Notes under the pieces: model-generated | What the model was told of the DNA's origin: nothing | Seen by the model: only the letters and a program-made list of their open reading frames with translations | Database searches by the model: none | In this document: piece by piece, positions 8,541 to 17,570 of the stretch | How the letters are laid out: each line of letters begins with the position of its first letter | Numbering within the stretch: the stretch's first letter is position 1 | Position numbers and translations under genes: made by a program | NCBI RefSeq assembly: GCF_001684965.1 | Contig: NZ_MAYG01000032.1 | Span: 62,001-126,000 of the forward strand | Length of the DNA: 64,000 bases | Reading direction: 5' to 3' | Source of the DNA: Chryseobacterium arthrosphaerae | GTDB taxonomy: Bacteria; Bacteroidota; Bacteroidia; Flavobacteriales; Weeksellaceae

Positions 8541-11036
8541 TTATATCAATCCGAATTGTTCGAAGTGGTGAGTAAAATGTTTTTTATGCATCAGTTCCCA
8601 CATTTCCTTATTCAGTTTTCCAAATACGAAATTCATATGTTCTGCCTGTGGATTTTCTTTGTAGTAAACCACAAATCTCTTCAGGTTGTCAATGAATGAC
8701 TGTTTTGCCACCTCAAAATTCTTATGTACCGGATCCGGCAGGCTACCATCTGCCGGCAGGAACGGTGCTGTAAATTCTTTTGGCATTTTTCTATGATTGT
8801 AAAGGGAATCCTGCCATTTTTCCAGGTGTTCTTCAGGGGTGAAGCATTGATCTGCTTCCGGGTCGCCCAGACTTACCAACAGAGCCTGTTCAAGATGCTC
8901 AATCATCTGCTGCGGAGACATTTTACCCCAAAGAGCAGGAGTATTTTCTTTTAATCCGCTGACTATTTTCTGAACATTTTTTACAGTCAGATCAATGAAC
9001 GGAGATTGTTTTGCTACTAAAGTTAAGATTGTTGCTACACAAACGACCTCATCTCTCTGGTTAACAACCTCAACCAGCCATTTTACAACACCGGAAGGAA
9101 TATTTCTTCCTTTTACTCCCCTGTTGATCTTTTCTTTTGCTGTAAGATAAACCGTAATGGTATCTCCTGCGTATACAGGTTTAAAGAAGCTGCATTCTTC
9201 AAGTCCGTAATTCGCAATTACAGGCCCCTTTTTACCGGAAACAAATAATCCTGCTGCTGCTGACAGAATGAAGTATCCGTGAGCTACTGTTTTGTCAAAG
9301 ATTGTTCCCGTTAAACTTGTAGCATCGGTATGGGCATAAAAATGATCCCATGAAACGTTGGAGAAGTTTACGATATCTGCCTCAGTAACTGTTCTTCCTG
9401 CCGTTTCTAAAGAATCACCCACTTCTACCTCTTCAAAATATTTCTGGAAAGGATGTTTGTCTGAGAATTTCTTCTCAGCTCCCTGCTGATAGATTTTAGT
9501 AATTGCTTTCAATACATCCGGAGACCCCTGAATGGCTGTTTTCTGTAAAAAGAAATGCAAACCGCTTAATCCGCCCATTTCTTCTCCACCTCCTGCTCTG
9601 CCGGGTCCACCGTGCATCAATGTCGGAAGTGGGGAACCATGACCTGTGCTTTCCTTTGCATTGTCTCTGTTCAGAACGAAAATCCTTCCGTGCTGGGAAG
9701 CCATTTTCCATGAAGTTTCTGCGATAAAGTCTTCATCATGAGAGACGATAGATCCTACCAAACTTCCTTTTCCTCTTTTTGCCAATGCAGCCGCTTCTTC
9801 AGCATCTTTATACGGCATCAGGGTTGAAACCGGGCCAAAAGCTTCTACATCATGAGATATATTTTTTTCGAAAGGTTTATCGTTCAGGAATAACTTCGGA
9901 CTCATAAATGCCCCGTTTTCGTAATCTGCATCTACCAGTTCGTGTTTTCCGTCATACACAAGCTCTGTTTCGGACTTTAAAATATTGACCTTTCTCAGTA
10001 CTTCTTCATACTGCTGTCTTCCCACCAAAGATCCCATTCTTGTTTCCCTGCTCAGCGGGTTTCCAATCTTCGTCTGATCTAAAGCTTTAGATAAAGCATT
10101 CTGAACATCCCCGATTAAATGCTCAGGTACTATAATTCTTCTGATAGCCGTACACTTCTGTCCCGCTTTTGTAGTCATTTCGTTGCGGACTTCTTTGATG
10201 AATAAGTCAAATTCAGGAGTTCCCGGCTTTGCTTCCAATCCCAGAATAGAACAGTTCAACGAATCTGCTTCCATATTGAAACGCACTGCATTTCCAGCAA
10301 CAGACGGAAGGGATTTTAATTTTCTCCCTGTGTGGGCTGAACCTGTAAACAATACGGAATCTCCATCCTGAACATAATCCAGAATATTTCCGGGCTCTCC
10401 ACATACTAACTGAACAGCACCTTCCGGTAATACCCCGCTTTCAATCATATCCTGAAATACTGCATTGGTAAGATAAGACCCGAAAGGAGACGGTTTAACA
10501 ATAGACGGAACACCCGCCAACAATGATGTGGATAATTTTTCCAGCATTCCCCAAACCGGGAAGTTATAGGCATTGATCTGCACAGAAACTCCTTCACTCG
10601 GCGTTAATATATGAGTTCCAAGGTGAGTTCCATTGGCAGAAATTTTCTGTGTATCCCCATCTACCCAGAACGGTGTATTGGGAAGCATTCTCTTCGCCAG
10701 CCCTGAATAGGTAAAGAATGTACCGAAACCTCCTTCGATATCTACCCATGAATCCACATGTGTAGCACCTGTTTTATATGATAATTCGTAATATTTTTTC
10801 TTTCTTTCCAACAGGTAAAGGGCTACTTTTTTCAACATTTCCCCACGGTCGTAGAAAGTCATTGAAGAAAGATTTTTGTATCCTACTGTTCTTCCGTAGT
10901 CAAGAGCCTGTTCAAAGTTCAGCCCTTCCGTATCGGAAACAGCTACCTGTTCTCCGGTAACAGCATTGTACAAAGGAACTCCGTTTCCTGTTCCTTCTAC
11001 CCATTGGCCGTAGATATAGTTTTTCAGTTTTTCCAT
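8541..11036 (-). CDS. paaZ: PaaZ: oxepin-CoA hydrolase / semialdehyde dehydrogenase with extra C-terminal domain
   Basis: PaaZ opens the oxepin-CoA ring and oxidises the resulting aldehyde to 3-oxo-5,6-dehydrosuberyl-CoA. The N-terminal aldehyde dehydrogenase part (about 1-515) has Glu256 (FNMEAD) and the nucleophile Cys295 (AGQKCTAIRR). A MaoC/hotdog hydratase domain follows (about 530-670), with HFYAHTD and AHGYFILSAAAG. The family is normally about 680 residues; this protein has 831. The additional 157 residues (from about 675) include LWGKMSPQQMIEHL and end HKKHFTHHFEQFGLI. They resemble a DUF1569/DinB-like metal-binding helical bundle. It is the last gene of the paa cluster, separated from paaY by a RAYT transposase gene. 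Confidence 0.95.
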   Translation of the reverse strand: MEKLKNYIYGQWVEGTGNGVPLYNAVTGEQVAVSDTEGLNFEQALDYGRTVGYKNLSSMTFYDRGEMLKKVALYLLERKKKYYELSYKTGATHVDSWVDIEGGFGTFFTYSGLAKRMLPNTPFWVDGDTQKISANGTHLGTHILTPSEGVSVQINAYNFPVWGMLEKLSTSLLAGVPSIVKPSPFGSYLTNAVFQDMIESGVLPEGAVQLVCGEPGNILDYVQDGDSVLFTGSAHTGRKLKSLPSVAGNAVRFNMEADSLNCSILGLEAKPGTPEFDLFIKEVRNEMTTKAGQKCTAIRRIIVPEHLIGDVQNALSKALDQTKIGNPLSRETRMGSLVGRQQYEEVLRKVNILKSETELVYDGKHELVDADYENGAFMSPKLFLNDKPFEKNISHDVEAFGPVSTLMPYKDAEEAAALAKRGKGSLVGSIVSHDEDFIAETSWKMASQHGRIFVLNRDNAKESTGHGSPLPTLMHGGPGRAGGGEEMGGLSGLHFFLQKTAIQGSPDVLKAITKIYQQGAEKKFSDKHPFQKYFEEVEVGDSLETAGRTVTEADIVNFSNVSWDHFYAHTDATSLTGTIFDKTVAHGYFILSAAAGLFVSGKKGPVIANYGLEECSFFKPVYAGDTITVYLTAKEKINRGVKGRNIPSGVVKWLVEVVNQRDEVVCVATILTLVAKQSPFIDLTVKNVQKIVSGLKENTPALWGKMSPQQMIEHLEQALLVSLGDPEADQCFTPEEHLEKWQDSLYNHRKMPKEFTAPFLPADGSLPDPVHKNFEVAKQSFIDNLKRFVVYYKENPQAEHMNFVFGKLNKEMWELMHKKHFTHHFEQFGLI

Positions 11037-11056
11037 TTCTTTTTTATTGTTTACAG

Positions 11057-11089
11057 AAACCTGACAGGTTTTAAAAACCTGTCAGGTTT
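11057..11089. repeat. REP-like hairpin downstream of the RAYT gene
   Basis: AAACCTGACAGGTTTT (11057-11072) is followed after one base by its exact reverse complement (11074-11089). Each arm also holds a small palindrome, ACCTGACAGGT. A closely related hairpin lies on the other side of the transposase gene, as expected for REP elements of a RAYT. Confidence 0.8.
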
Positions 11090-11104
11090 AGCTATTTTTA
11101 AGTA

Positions 11105-11683
11105 TTATTCTAAGCTTAGAAAATCATATTCCACATTAGATCTGTGATAAGCAATAAAGTTCTCTAATGTATCAAAATATTGCATAATTTCCGATCTATA
11201 AAGTTTACTTGGCTTATCCTGATTCATATATGAGTTATATGATGAATGTTTCCAATCTACAATCTGATCTACAAAACCATGATTAATGTGATTGTTATGA
11301 ATATAATGCAGTACTTTGATTAAGTATTTTTCGTCCTGAACTTTTTTCCTTTTTACAGTATTCAGAAAAAGGGCGCCTTTTCTGTTATATACCTTATTGA
11401 ACGCTTTGGAATAAGCATTAAGGCAGTTACTAAAGTGTTTCATTAGAAACTGATGTTCACCCTCTGTTTCTATCTCTTTAAAGCTTTTAAATCTTACCAA
11501 GAGATGAAAATGATTGGGCATTAGACAATAAGCATAAATATCAGCGACAGGAAGGATATATTTTTCTAATTTTTCCAGAAAATATTGATAATTTGAAGTT
11601 TCACGAAAAATCATTTCTTTCCCGTTGCCATGAGAAAAAATGTGGTAAGTGCCTTCAAATTCAAAATTTTCTGTATTAATCAT
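11105..11683 (-). mobile_element. RAYT: REP-associated tyrosine transposase (Y1_Tnp family)
   Basis: The 192-residue protein has the IS200/Y1 transposase core: the HUH pair in CLMPNHFHLLVRF (His58, His60) and a helix with the tyrosine-type motif LHYIHNNHINHGF. Single-copy chromosomal members flanked by palindromes are called RAYTs and are thought to mobilise REP sequences through single-stranded DNA. Imperfectly conserved 15-16 bp hairpins flank it at 11057-11089 and 11712-11744. The frame is intact. It interrupts the paa cluster between paaY and paaZ in the same orientation as the operon, so it may be read through rather than polar. Confidence 0.9.
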
Positions 11684-11711
11684 TCTATTTTAAATTGATG
11701 TTTTATGTTAA

Positions 11712-11744
11712 AAACCTAACAGGTTTTTGAAACCTGTTAGGTTT
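11712..11744. repeat. REP-like hairpin upstream of the RAYT gene
   Basis: AAACCTAACAGGTTT (11712-11726), a TTG loop, then the perfect complement AAACCTGTTAGGTTT (11730-11744). Compared with the copy at 11057, the central G:C pair has become A:T on both arms, so pairing is preserved. Confidence 0.8.
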
Positions 11745-11754
11745 AGAGTGCTCA

Positions 11755-12348
11755 TTACTTCACATCGTCCCAGATGCTGTAATCAACAGTTTTTGTTGGG
11801 GTCTGCTGAACATATTCAGTAAAAGGTTCGCAAGGCAGAATAGCTTCTTTGCCTTCTCTTGCCAGTTCCTGATACAGCTTTGTTCCTTCTGTTTTCCAGT
11901 GGATCATTTCGTCAGAAACGTCACGGATTATTTTTGCAGGACTTCCTACGATCAGTTTTCTGGGTTCGCATCTGAAATTGGCAGGAACAAAAGCTAAAGC
12001 ACCGACGATACTCTCATCACCGATATACGCTTTGTCCATCACTACAGCATTCATTCCGATCAGGCAATTTTTCCCGATGTGTCCGGAATGGATAATAGCG
12101 CCGTGGCCAATATGGGCAGATTCCTCCAATATGGTTTCGATATTCGGGAAAACATGCAGGGTACAGTTTTCCTGAACATTGGCTCCGTCTTTAATGATAA
12201 TTTTCCCCCAGTCACCACGAATGACTGCATTAGGTCCGATATATACTTCTTCACCAATTTCCACATTCCCAATGATAACTGCCTGCGGATGAATATAAGC
12301 AGAAGGTTTTATGATGGGACGGATTCCGTGGTACGAATAGATGTTCAT
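11755..12348 (-). CDS. paaY: PaaY, hexapeptide-repeat thioesterase/acyltransferase-like protein
   Basis: This is a left-handed beta-helix protein of 197 residues, the usual PaaY size. The hexapeptide pattern runs from IIGNVEIGEEVYIGPNAVIR through AHIGHGAIIHSGHIGKNCLIG, with the gamma-carbonic-anhydrase-type histidines in GHGAIIH. PaaY is known as a CoA-thioesterase-like repair enzyme of the phenylacetate pathway that hydrolyses dead-end ring-hydroxylated CoA esters. It lies downstream of paaJ with a repeat-filled 115-base spacer. Confidence 0.92.
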   Translation of the reverse strand: MNIYSYHGIRPIIKPSAYIHPQAVIIGNVEIGEEVYIGPNAVIRGDWGKIIIKDGANVQENCTLHVFPNIETILEESAHIGHGAIIHSGHIGKNCLIGMNAVVMDKAYIGDESIVGALAFVPANFRCEPRKLIVGSPAKIIRDVSDEMIHWKTEGTKLYQELAREGKEAILPCEPFTEYVQQTPTKTVDYSIWDDVK

Positions 12349-12356
12349 ATTTTTTG

Positions 12357-12460
12357 ATTTGAAAATTTGAGAATAGGATAATTTGAAAGTGAATTTAAAA
12401 GATTGCCGTAATTCCGGTAAAATTTTAGTCAGGAATTTTCAAATTACCTCATTTTCAAAT
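12357..12460. repeat. AT-rich inverted repeat (paa spacer family, copy 1)
   Basis: The left part begins ATTTGAAAATTTGAGAATA and includes GGATAATTTGAAA (to 12388). The right part holds TTTTCAAATTACC and ATTTTCAAAT (12435-12460). The two sides are mutually complementary at both ATTTGAAAA blocks. Related elements lie in three other paa spacers. Confidence 0.65.
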
Positions 12461-12463
12461 TGA

Positions 12464-13669
12464 TTATACTTTTTCAATTACCATTGCATATCCCTGGCCT
12501 ACCCCAATACAAAGTGTACACAAGGCATATTTCTTATTCTGTTTCTGAAGTTCCATTGCAGCAGAACCGATAATTCTGGCGCCGGAAACTCCCAGCGGGT
12601 GACCGATAGCGATAGCTCCTCCGTTCGGATTTATTCTTGAATCGTCATCTTTTAACCCTAAAGTTCTTGTTACTGCTAAAGCCTGCGCTGCAAATGCTTC
12701 GTTCAGTTCAATGATATCCATATCTTCTAAGGAAAGATCCAGTCTTTTAAGCAGTTTCTGTGTTGCTTCCACCGGTCCTATTCCCATAATTCTCGGTTCT
12801 ACTCCTGCTACGGATGAACCTAAAATTCTAGCTTTTGGTTTTAACCCATATTTTTTTACAGCTTCTTCACTTGCCAGAATAAGGGCTGCAGCACCGTCAT
12901 TCATTCCTGAAGCATTTCCTGCCGTTACGGTTCCTTCTTTTCTGAAAGCCGGACGAAGTTTTCCTAAACCTTCCATAGAAGAACCGGGTTTGATAAATTC
13001 ATCTTTTTCAAAAATAACAGGTTCTCCTTTTCTCTGTGGGATTTCAACTTTTACAATTTCTTCAGCCAATCTTCCGCTTTCCTGAGCTTTTGTAGCTTTC
13101 TGCTGAGACCAGAGAGCAAATTTATCCTGATCTTCTCTGCTGATATGGTGCATATCTGCAAGGTTTTCGGCAGTTTCTCCCATTCCGTCCACACCATACA
13201 TTTCTTTCATCTTAGGATTGATAAAACGCCATCCGAAAGTAGTATCAAACATCTGGCTGTCTCTTCCGAAAGCAGCGCCGGGTTTTGACATGACATAAGG
13301 TGAGCGGGTCATATGCTCTACGCCACCTGCAATATAAATTTCTCCTTCCCCTGAAGCAATGGAACGGAATGCATTCGCTACGGCTGACATTCCTGAAGCA
13401 CAAAGCCTGTTGACTGTTTCGCCCCCGATTTTATAAGGAAGCCCTGCCAATAAAAGTCCCATCCTGGCCACGTTTCTGTTGTCTTCCCCTGCCTGGTTGG
13501 CACAGCCGAAAATAACGTCTTCAATTTCTTCAACAGGTACTTCCGGGTTTCTTGCAACCACTTCTTTAATAACAATAGCAGCCAGATCATCTGCCCTTAC
13601 TTCTGATAGCCCTCCCTGTAGTTTTGAGATGGGAGTCCTTACGTAATCTATGATGTATACGTTGTTCAT
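12464..13669 (-). CDS. paaJ: PaaJ, 3-oxoadipyl-CoA / 3-oxo-5,6-dehydrosuberyl-CoA thiolase
   Basis: This is an acetyl-CoA acetyltransferase-family thiolase of 401 residues. The nucleophile is Cys90 in RLCASGMSAV. The second-half catalytic residues are His357 in AIGHPLGVSGARI and Cys387 in CTLCIGVGQG. In the phenylacetate pathway it cleaves 3-oxo-5,6-dehydrosuberyl-CoA and later 3-oxoadipyl-CoA, releasing acetyl-CoA. The position inside the paa cluster supports PaaJ over a generic beta-oxidation thiolase. Confidence 0.92.
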   Translation of the reverse strand: MNNVYIIDYVRTPISKLQGGLSEVRADDLAAIVIKEVVARNPEVPVEEIEDVIFGCANQAGEDNRNVARMGLLLAGLPYKIGGETVNRLCASGMSAVANAFRSIASGEGEIYIAGGVEHMTRSPYVMSKPGAAFGRDSQMFDTTFGWRFINPKMKEMYGVDGMGETAENLADMHHISREDQDKFALWSQQKATKAQESGRLAEEIVKVEIPQRKGEPVIFEKDEFIKPGSSMEGLGKLRPAFRKEGTVTAGNASGMNDGAAALILASEEAVKKYGLKPKARILGSSVAGVEPRIMGIGPVEATQKLLKRLDLSLEDMDIIELNEAFAAQALAVTRTLGLKDDDSRINPNGGAIAIGHPLGVSGARIIGSAAMELQKQNKKYALCTLCIGVGQGYAMVIEKV

Positions 13670-13676
13670 AATTTTG

Positions 13677-13709
13677 ATTTGAAAATTTGATAATGGGATA
13701 ATTTGAAAT
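13677..13709. repeat. AT-rich repeat (paa spacer family, half copy)
   Basis: ATTTGAAAATTTGATAATG followed by GGATAATTTGAAA matches the left part of the element at 12357 almost base for base. No complementary right arm follows, so this is a half element just upstream of paaJ. Confidence 0.6.
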
Positions 13710-13792
13710 TATTTCATTAGCTCAATTATTATTAATCTTATTTATTTTTTTAATGATGATATCCTGTTTTTTCATTATCCGGTTCAATTTTA

Positions 13793-14509
13793 TCAGTGCC
13801 GATGGCGCCTGTCTTCTTTGATTTCGATCTTACCGTTTTTTACATCATCCAAAGTATATACTTTATACACAAAATCTTTCCCGTAAATATCTTTGGCATA
13901 TTCTTCCACGGTCTTGGTAAAGCCTGCTTCTTTCCTTATTTTATTCACATTTTCCGGATCTTTGATCGGCCAGATGTACTCGGTTTTGTAATCTTTTCCG
14001 TTTTCATTCCAAAAGCTTCCATATCCCTGGGTACCGTAGATCTGCTCTTTCCCCTGGTCCATAAGATACCTGTCTTCCATAGTTGCCACCTGTCTGAACG
14101 GAATTTCATTCTTTTTACCGGCTTCTTTAATTAAGGGAAGATACTTTCCTATTTTCTTTGAATGCTGAATAACGAACCAGACCGTTTTATTTTCCGGTTC
14201 TCCCACCATTGTTTTTCCCGGATAACCATATTCTTCAATAATCTTTTCCACCCTGATCATGTTGGCACTGTCTTTTTCCACCGCTAATGCCCAGGTCATT
14301 TTGGTGGTATCAACCCCTTTTTTGAAAAGTTCATTTTTAATCTCCGATTTCCTTTTTGCTGAAATCGAGTTATCAAAATATTCCCGATAGATCTGATCCC
14401 AATAATAAATATCCTTCAACTCTTTCTTCAGTGTTTCATTAAGTTTCTGCTGCTGAGCACTCATCAGAAATGAAGATAGTCCTAAAAAAAGTAAAAATAT
14501 TTTTTTCAT
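13793..14509 (-). CDS. Exported DUF6624-type hypothetical protein
   Basis: The 238-residue protein has a signal peptide (MKKIFLLFLGLSSFLMSAQ). The body includes GYPGKTMVGE and WFVIQHSKKIGKYLPLIKEAG, a pattern I associate with DUF6624 proteins of Bacteroidota. Their function is unknown. It sits between paaI and paaJ, yet an exported protein has no evident role in cytoplasmic phenylacetate breakdown, so it is probably a passenger gene. The C-terminus is basic and histidine-rich (RRHRH). Confidence 0.65.
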   Translation of the reverse strand: MKKIFLLFLGLSSFLMSAQQQKLNETLKKELKDIYYWDQIYREYFDNSISAKRKSEIKNELFKKGVDTTKMTWALAVEKDSANMIRVEKIIEEYGYPGKTMVGEPENKTVWFVIQHSKKIGKYLPLIKEAGKKNEIPFRQVATMEDRYLMDQGKEQIYGTQGYGSFWNENGKDYKTEYIWPIKDPENVNKIRKEAGFTKTVEEYAKDIYGKDFVYKVYTLDDVKNGKIEIKEDRRHRH

Positions 14510-14563
14510 GATAATTGTTTTTTACCGGAATATGAGTTTTTTACAATATTGATCTCTGGACGG

Positions 14564-14986
14564 CTAAAGTTCTGTTACTTTTTTCCCTATTTTATAAACT
14601 GTCCCCACAAATTTTGCAATCAATTCATTATTCTGATTGGTTATTTTAATGTCATAAACGGCTGTTTTTCTGGTATCATTCACCAAAATACTTTCTGCCC
14701 TGAAAACATCTCCCTCCCGGCCGGCTTTGGTAAAATTGATGATACAGTTCAGTGCAACTGCTGCATCCCCGGTATTGTTGGATGAAAATGCCAGTGCGGA
14801 ATCGGCAAAGGCAAATGTAACACCGCCATGTACCGTTTTAAGCCCATTAATCATATTTTTCCTGATGGGCATTTCTATTAAACAATAGTTTTCTTTTACT
14901 TCAATCAGTCTGATATTCATCCACTGGGAAAACTCATCCTGATTGAGCATATAATCTGCTACCTGTCTTGGGTTCATTTCTGTCAT
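14564..14986 (-). CDS. paaI: PaaI, hotdog-fold phenylacetyl-CoA thioesterase
   Basis: This is a hotdog thioesterase of 140 residues. The core motif TVHGGVTFAFADSALAFSSN (about 51-70) includes the HGG turn and the catalytic Asp. PaaI releases CoA from stalled ring-hydroxylated phenylacetyl-CoA intermediates. The start codon overlaps the stop of the gene upstream (ATGA at 14983-14986), showing translational coupling. An alternative start is Met4. Confidence 0.92.
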   Translation of the reverse strand: MTEMNPRQVADYMLNQDEFSQWMNIRLIEVKENYCLIEMPIRKNMINGLKTVHGGVTFAFADSALAFSSNNTGDAAVALNCIINFTKAGREGDVFRAESILVNDTRKTAVYDIKITNQNNELIAKFVGTVYKIGKKVTEL

Positions 14987-15291
14987 AGGTTTGTTATTTC
15001 TTCATACAGCTCATCGGATAATCTGTCATAAACATTCATAGTTTTTCCCAGAATGATCTGCTCATATGAAAGAGCTTTTGAATCTGATGAATTTTCTGCT
15101 GGATAGGAAGCCTCTAAATCAATTCCATTTTCCTGAGCTAATCTTCTGATCACCTCTTTATATTTTTCGTTAAACTTCCCCAATAATTCAAGCCTTTCCT
15201 GCTTATCTACAGAATAGGCTTCCTGAGCTAAATACTGTTTTTCTATCGAAAGCCTTGTTTCCAGCTCAGCCCTGAATTCATCTATATTCAT
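14983..15291 (-). CDS. Hypothetical protein of the paa operon, 102 aa
   Basis: A small, highly charged, helical protein (MNIDEFRAELETRLSIEKQ...), probably cytoplasmic. I do not recognise a family. The ATG at 15291 was chosen because the longer frame would need a TTG start. It overlaps paaI by four bases (ATGA) and lies 72 bases after paaH, so it is very likely expressed with the paa enzymes. Confidence 0.75.
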   Translation of the reverse strand: MNIDEFRAELETRLSIEKQYLAQEAYSVDKQERLELLGKFNEKYKEVIRRLAQENGIDLEASYPAENSSDSKALSYEQIILGKTMNVYDRLSDELYEEITNL

Positions 15292-15363
15292 TTTTCTCAA
15301 TGTAACTACCAATATATCTCAGTTTATCAATAAGCTAGTTTGACATATTGGTAAAATTTTTTT

Positions 15364-16497
15364 TTATAGTTTACGAAGTAAAGGACTCTGTCTGTACCTT
15401 TCTTCCTGATATTCTCCGTAAAGATCCTGCAGGGTTCCGGAAATTTTAGAATACCCGATTTCTTTTCCCCAGCTCAGTAATCCTTTCGGATAATTTACTC
15501 CTTTCTGCATGGCCAGTTCAATATCTTCATCATTGGCCACGCCTAATCTTTTGGCTTCTACAGCTTCGTTAATCAGCATTGAAATGATTCTTAAAAAGAT
15601 TTGCTGATAAAGTGCATCATCCTTTTGGACTTCTGATTTTACTGCTCCTTCACTGTAATCATAGAATCCTTTTCCTGTCTTTCTTCCATGCAGTCTGGCT
15701 TCAGACATTCTCTGCTGAAGTAAAGACGGCTTGTATTTAGGATCGTAGAAATAGTCTTTGTAAACGGTTGTTGTCACAGCAAAGTTGACATCAACACCAA
15801 TAAGGTCCATCAGTTCGAAAGGACCCATTTTGAAGTTTCCAAGGGTTTTCATCGCATCATCCACCTGTTCAGGAGTTGCGATATTTTCTTCAACAATTCT
15901 CAGCGCTTCTCCATAATAAGGTCTTGCAATTCTATTGACAATAAACCCTGGAATATCTTTAGCGATTACAGGTACTTTTCCCCACTCTTTCATGAGGCTG
16001 TAGATTTTCTCCGGTAAGCTCTTTTCTGTTAATAAAGATGGAATAACTTCTACCAAAGGCATCAGTGGAGCAGGATTGAAGAAATGTATCCCAATAAAAC
16101 GCTCCGGCTTTCTGAGCTCGGCACCAAGTGAGGTGATGGAAATGGATGAAGTATTGGAACCAATGATACAGTTTTCAGAAACATGGGTTTCAAGTTCTGT
16201 AAAAACTTTGGTCTTAATTTCTTTGTTTTCAATAATCGCTTCAATGATCAGTTCACAATCTTTGAAGTCTTTCAGTTCTGTAGCAATGGAAATATTGGAT
16301 AAAATTTCAACCATTTTTTCTGATGAAATTTTCTGTTTATCAACAAGCTTTGTTAATGTTTTTTCCAGACCTACGGTTGCCGTTTCTACCTGTTTCGGAT
16401 TGGCATCATATACCCAAACCTTACATCCGTTCGTTGCGGCTACCTGTGCAATGCCGATTCCCATTGTTCCGGCACCGATAATTCCTACATTTTTCAT
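15364..16497 (-). CDS. paaH: PaaH, 3-hydroxyacyl-CoA dehydrogenase
   Basis: The NAD-binding motif GIIGAGTMGIG opens the protein (residues 5-15). The catalytic His138 sits in IGIHFFNPAPLMPLVE, with Glu150 in the usual partner position. The C-terminal helical domain contains FKMGPFELMDLIGVD and HGRKTGKGFYDY. It oxidises 3-hydroxyadipyl-CoA to 3-oxoadipyl-CoA. The 377 residues are shorter than proteobacterial PaaH (about 475), which carry a longer C-terminal region. The ATG at 16497 puts the Rossmann motif at the expected distance from the N-terminus. Confidence 0.92.
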   Translation of the reverse strand: MKNVGIIGAGTMGIGIAQVAATNGCKVWVYDANPKQVETATVGLEKTLTKLVDKQKISSEKMVEILSNISIATELKDFKDCELIIEAIIENKEIKTKVFTELETHVSENCIIGSNTSSISITSLGAELRKPERFIGIHFFNPAPLMPLVEVIPSLLTEKSLPEKIYSLMKEWGKVPVIAKDIPGFIVNRIARPYYGEALRIVEENIATPEQVDDAMKTLGNFKMGPFELMDLIGVDVNFAVTTTVYKDYFYDPKYKPSLLQQRMSEARLHGRKTGKGFYDYSEGAVKSEVQKDDALYQQIFLRIISMLINEAVEAKRLGVANDEDIELAMQKGVNYPKGLLSWGKEIGYSKISGTLQDLYGEYQEERYRQSPLLRKL

Positions 16498-16516
16498 TTT
16501 TAATAGATGATGCAAA

Positions 16517-16570
16517 AAACCAAAAGTTAGAAGTTCGATTCACTAAGATCTCACTTCTAACTTCTGGTTT
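16517..16570. repeat. Inverted repeat between paaG and paaH
   Basis: AAACCAAAAGTTAGAAGT (16517-16534) is complementary to ACTTCTAACTTCTGGTTT (16553-16570) except at one position, with an 18-base loop. It fills almost the whole spacer. It may be a processing or attenuating hairpin, or a mobile palindromic element; its sequence differs from the AATTTGAAAA family. Confidence 0.75.
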
Positions 16571-16577
16571 CTATTAT

Positions 16578-17378
16578 TTATTTTCCTTTATAATTAGGTT
16601 TTCTTTTCTGTAAAAAGGCATTTACACCTTCGATGAAGTCCTCAGTTTCTGCAGCTTCCTGCTGAAGATCTCCTTCCAGTTCCAACTGTTCTTTCAAGGT
16701 ATTCGTATAAGAATGAGCAAAGGCTTTCTTGGTCAGCTTAAGTGCTGCTGTCGGCATATTAGCCATTCTCTCAAGGATTTCCATTGATTTTGGTCCGAAT
16801 TCTTCTTCGCTGAAAACTTCTGCTACCAGGCCATAAGATTTAGATTCTTCAGCGGATAACTTCTTCCCTGTAAAGGCTAAATAATTGGCCAGCTGTCTGC
16901 CTAAAAGTTTCGGTAAGAAATATGTTCCTCCTGTATCAGGGATCAAACCGATATTTGAAAACGCCTGTGCAAAATAAGCTTTCTCATGTGCCAGCACAAA
17001 ATCACTGATCAATGCCAGCATTGCACCTGCTCCTACTGCAGGACCGTTTACCAAAGCAATAACCGGTTTTTTGCAACGGGTCACCTCCATTACCAATGGG
17101 TTGTAGTAATCTACTACAATTTTTCTGATAATGTCATTATCATGATGCTCTTTTCCCACTACAAACGCCTCATCCAGGTTCTGCCCTGAGCAGAACGCTC
17201 TTCCTCTTCCGGAAATGGCAACACATCTTACGGTTTCGTCTTCGCTGCATTCTTTGACAAAATCTTTCAGATCTGCCAAAGCCGGCTTTGTAAGGGCATT
17301 CATCGTTTCAGGCTGATTTAGATAAGCGATTTTGAGCTTTCCGTCAAAATGCGTTTCAATATCAAGTTGTGTATACAT
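16578..17378 (-). CDS. paaG: PaaG, 1,2-epoxyphenylacetyl-CoA isomerase
   Basis: This is a crotonase-fold enzyme of 266 residues. Oxyanion-hole segments are FCSGQNLDEAF (about 62-72) and NGPAVGAGAML (111-121). Asp148 in LIPDTGGTYFLP is the signature acid of PaaG-type isomerases, replacing the usual glutamate. It converts the ring epoxide to oxepin-CoA and also shifts double bonds later in the pathway. It follows the two beta-helix genes after a 192-base AT-rich gap with no visible terminator. Confidence 0.93.
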   Translation of the reverse strand: MYTQLDIETHFDGKLKIAYLNQPETMNALTKPALADLKDFVKECSEDETVRCVAISGRGRAFCSGQNLDEAFVVGKEHHDNDIIRKIVVDYYNPLVMEVTRCKKPVIALVNGPAVGAGAMLALISDFVLAHEKAYFAQAFSNIGLIPDTGGTYFLPKLLGRQLANYLAFTGKKLSAEESKSYGLVAEVFSEEEFGPKSMEILERMANMPTAALKLTKKAFAHSYTNTLKEQLELEGDLQQEAAETEDFIEGVNAFLQKRKPNYKGK

Positions 17379-17570
17379 AAAAAATCATTTTTAAATCAGA
17401 TAAATATAATCATTTAACGGCATATGCATTAACAATTCACAAATGAAAAGCTGAATATTTCAATGCTATACATTATTGATGCTGTTGTATTTTCACATTG
17501 TTAAATAAATATATTCATGACTAAATAATTATAAATTCGTTTTGGTGATATTTTATTTATTCTTTTTAAT

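Noticed and set aside
17379..17570. Separate promoter for paaG
   Set aside because: A TATATTTA box is present at 17401-17408, but no TTTG lies at a proper distance upstream, so I could not support it.
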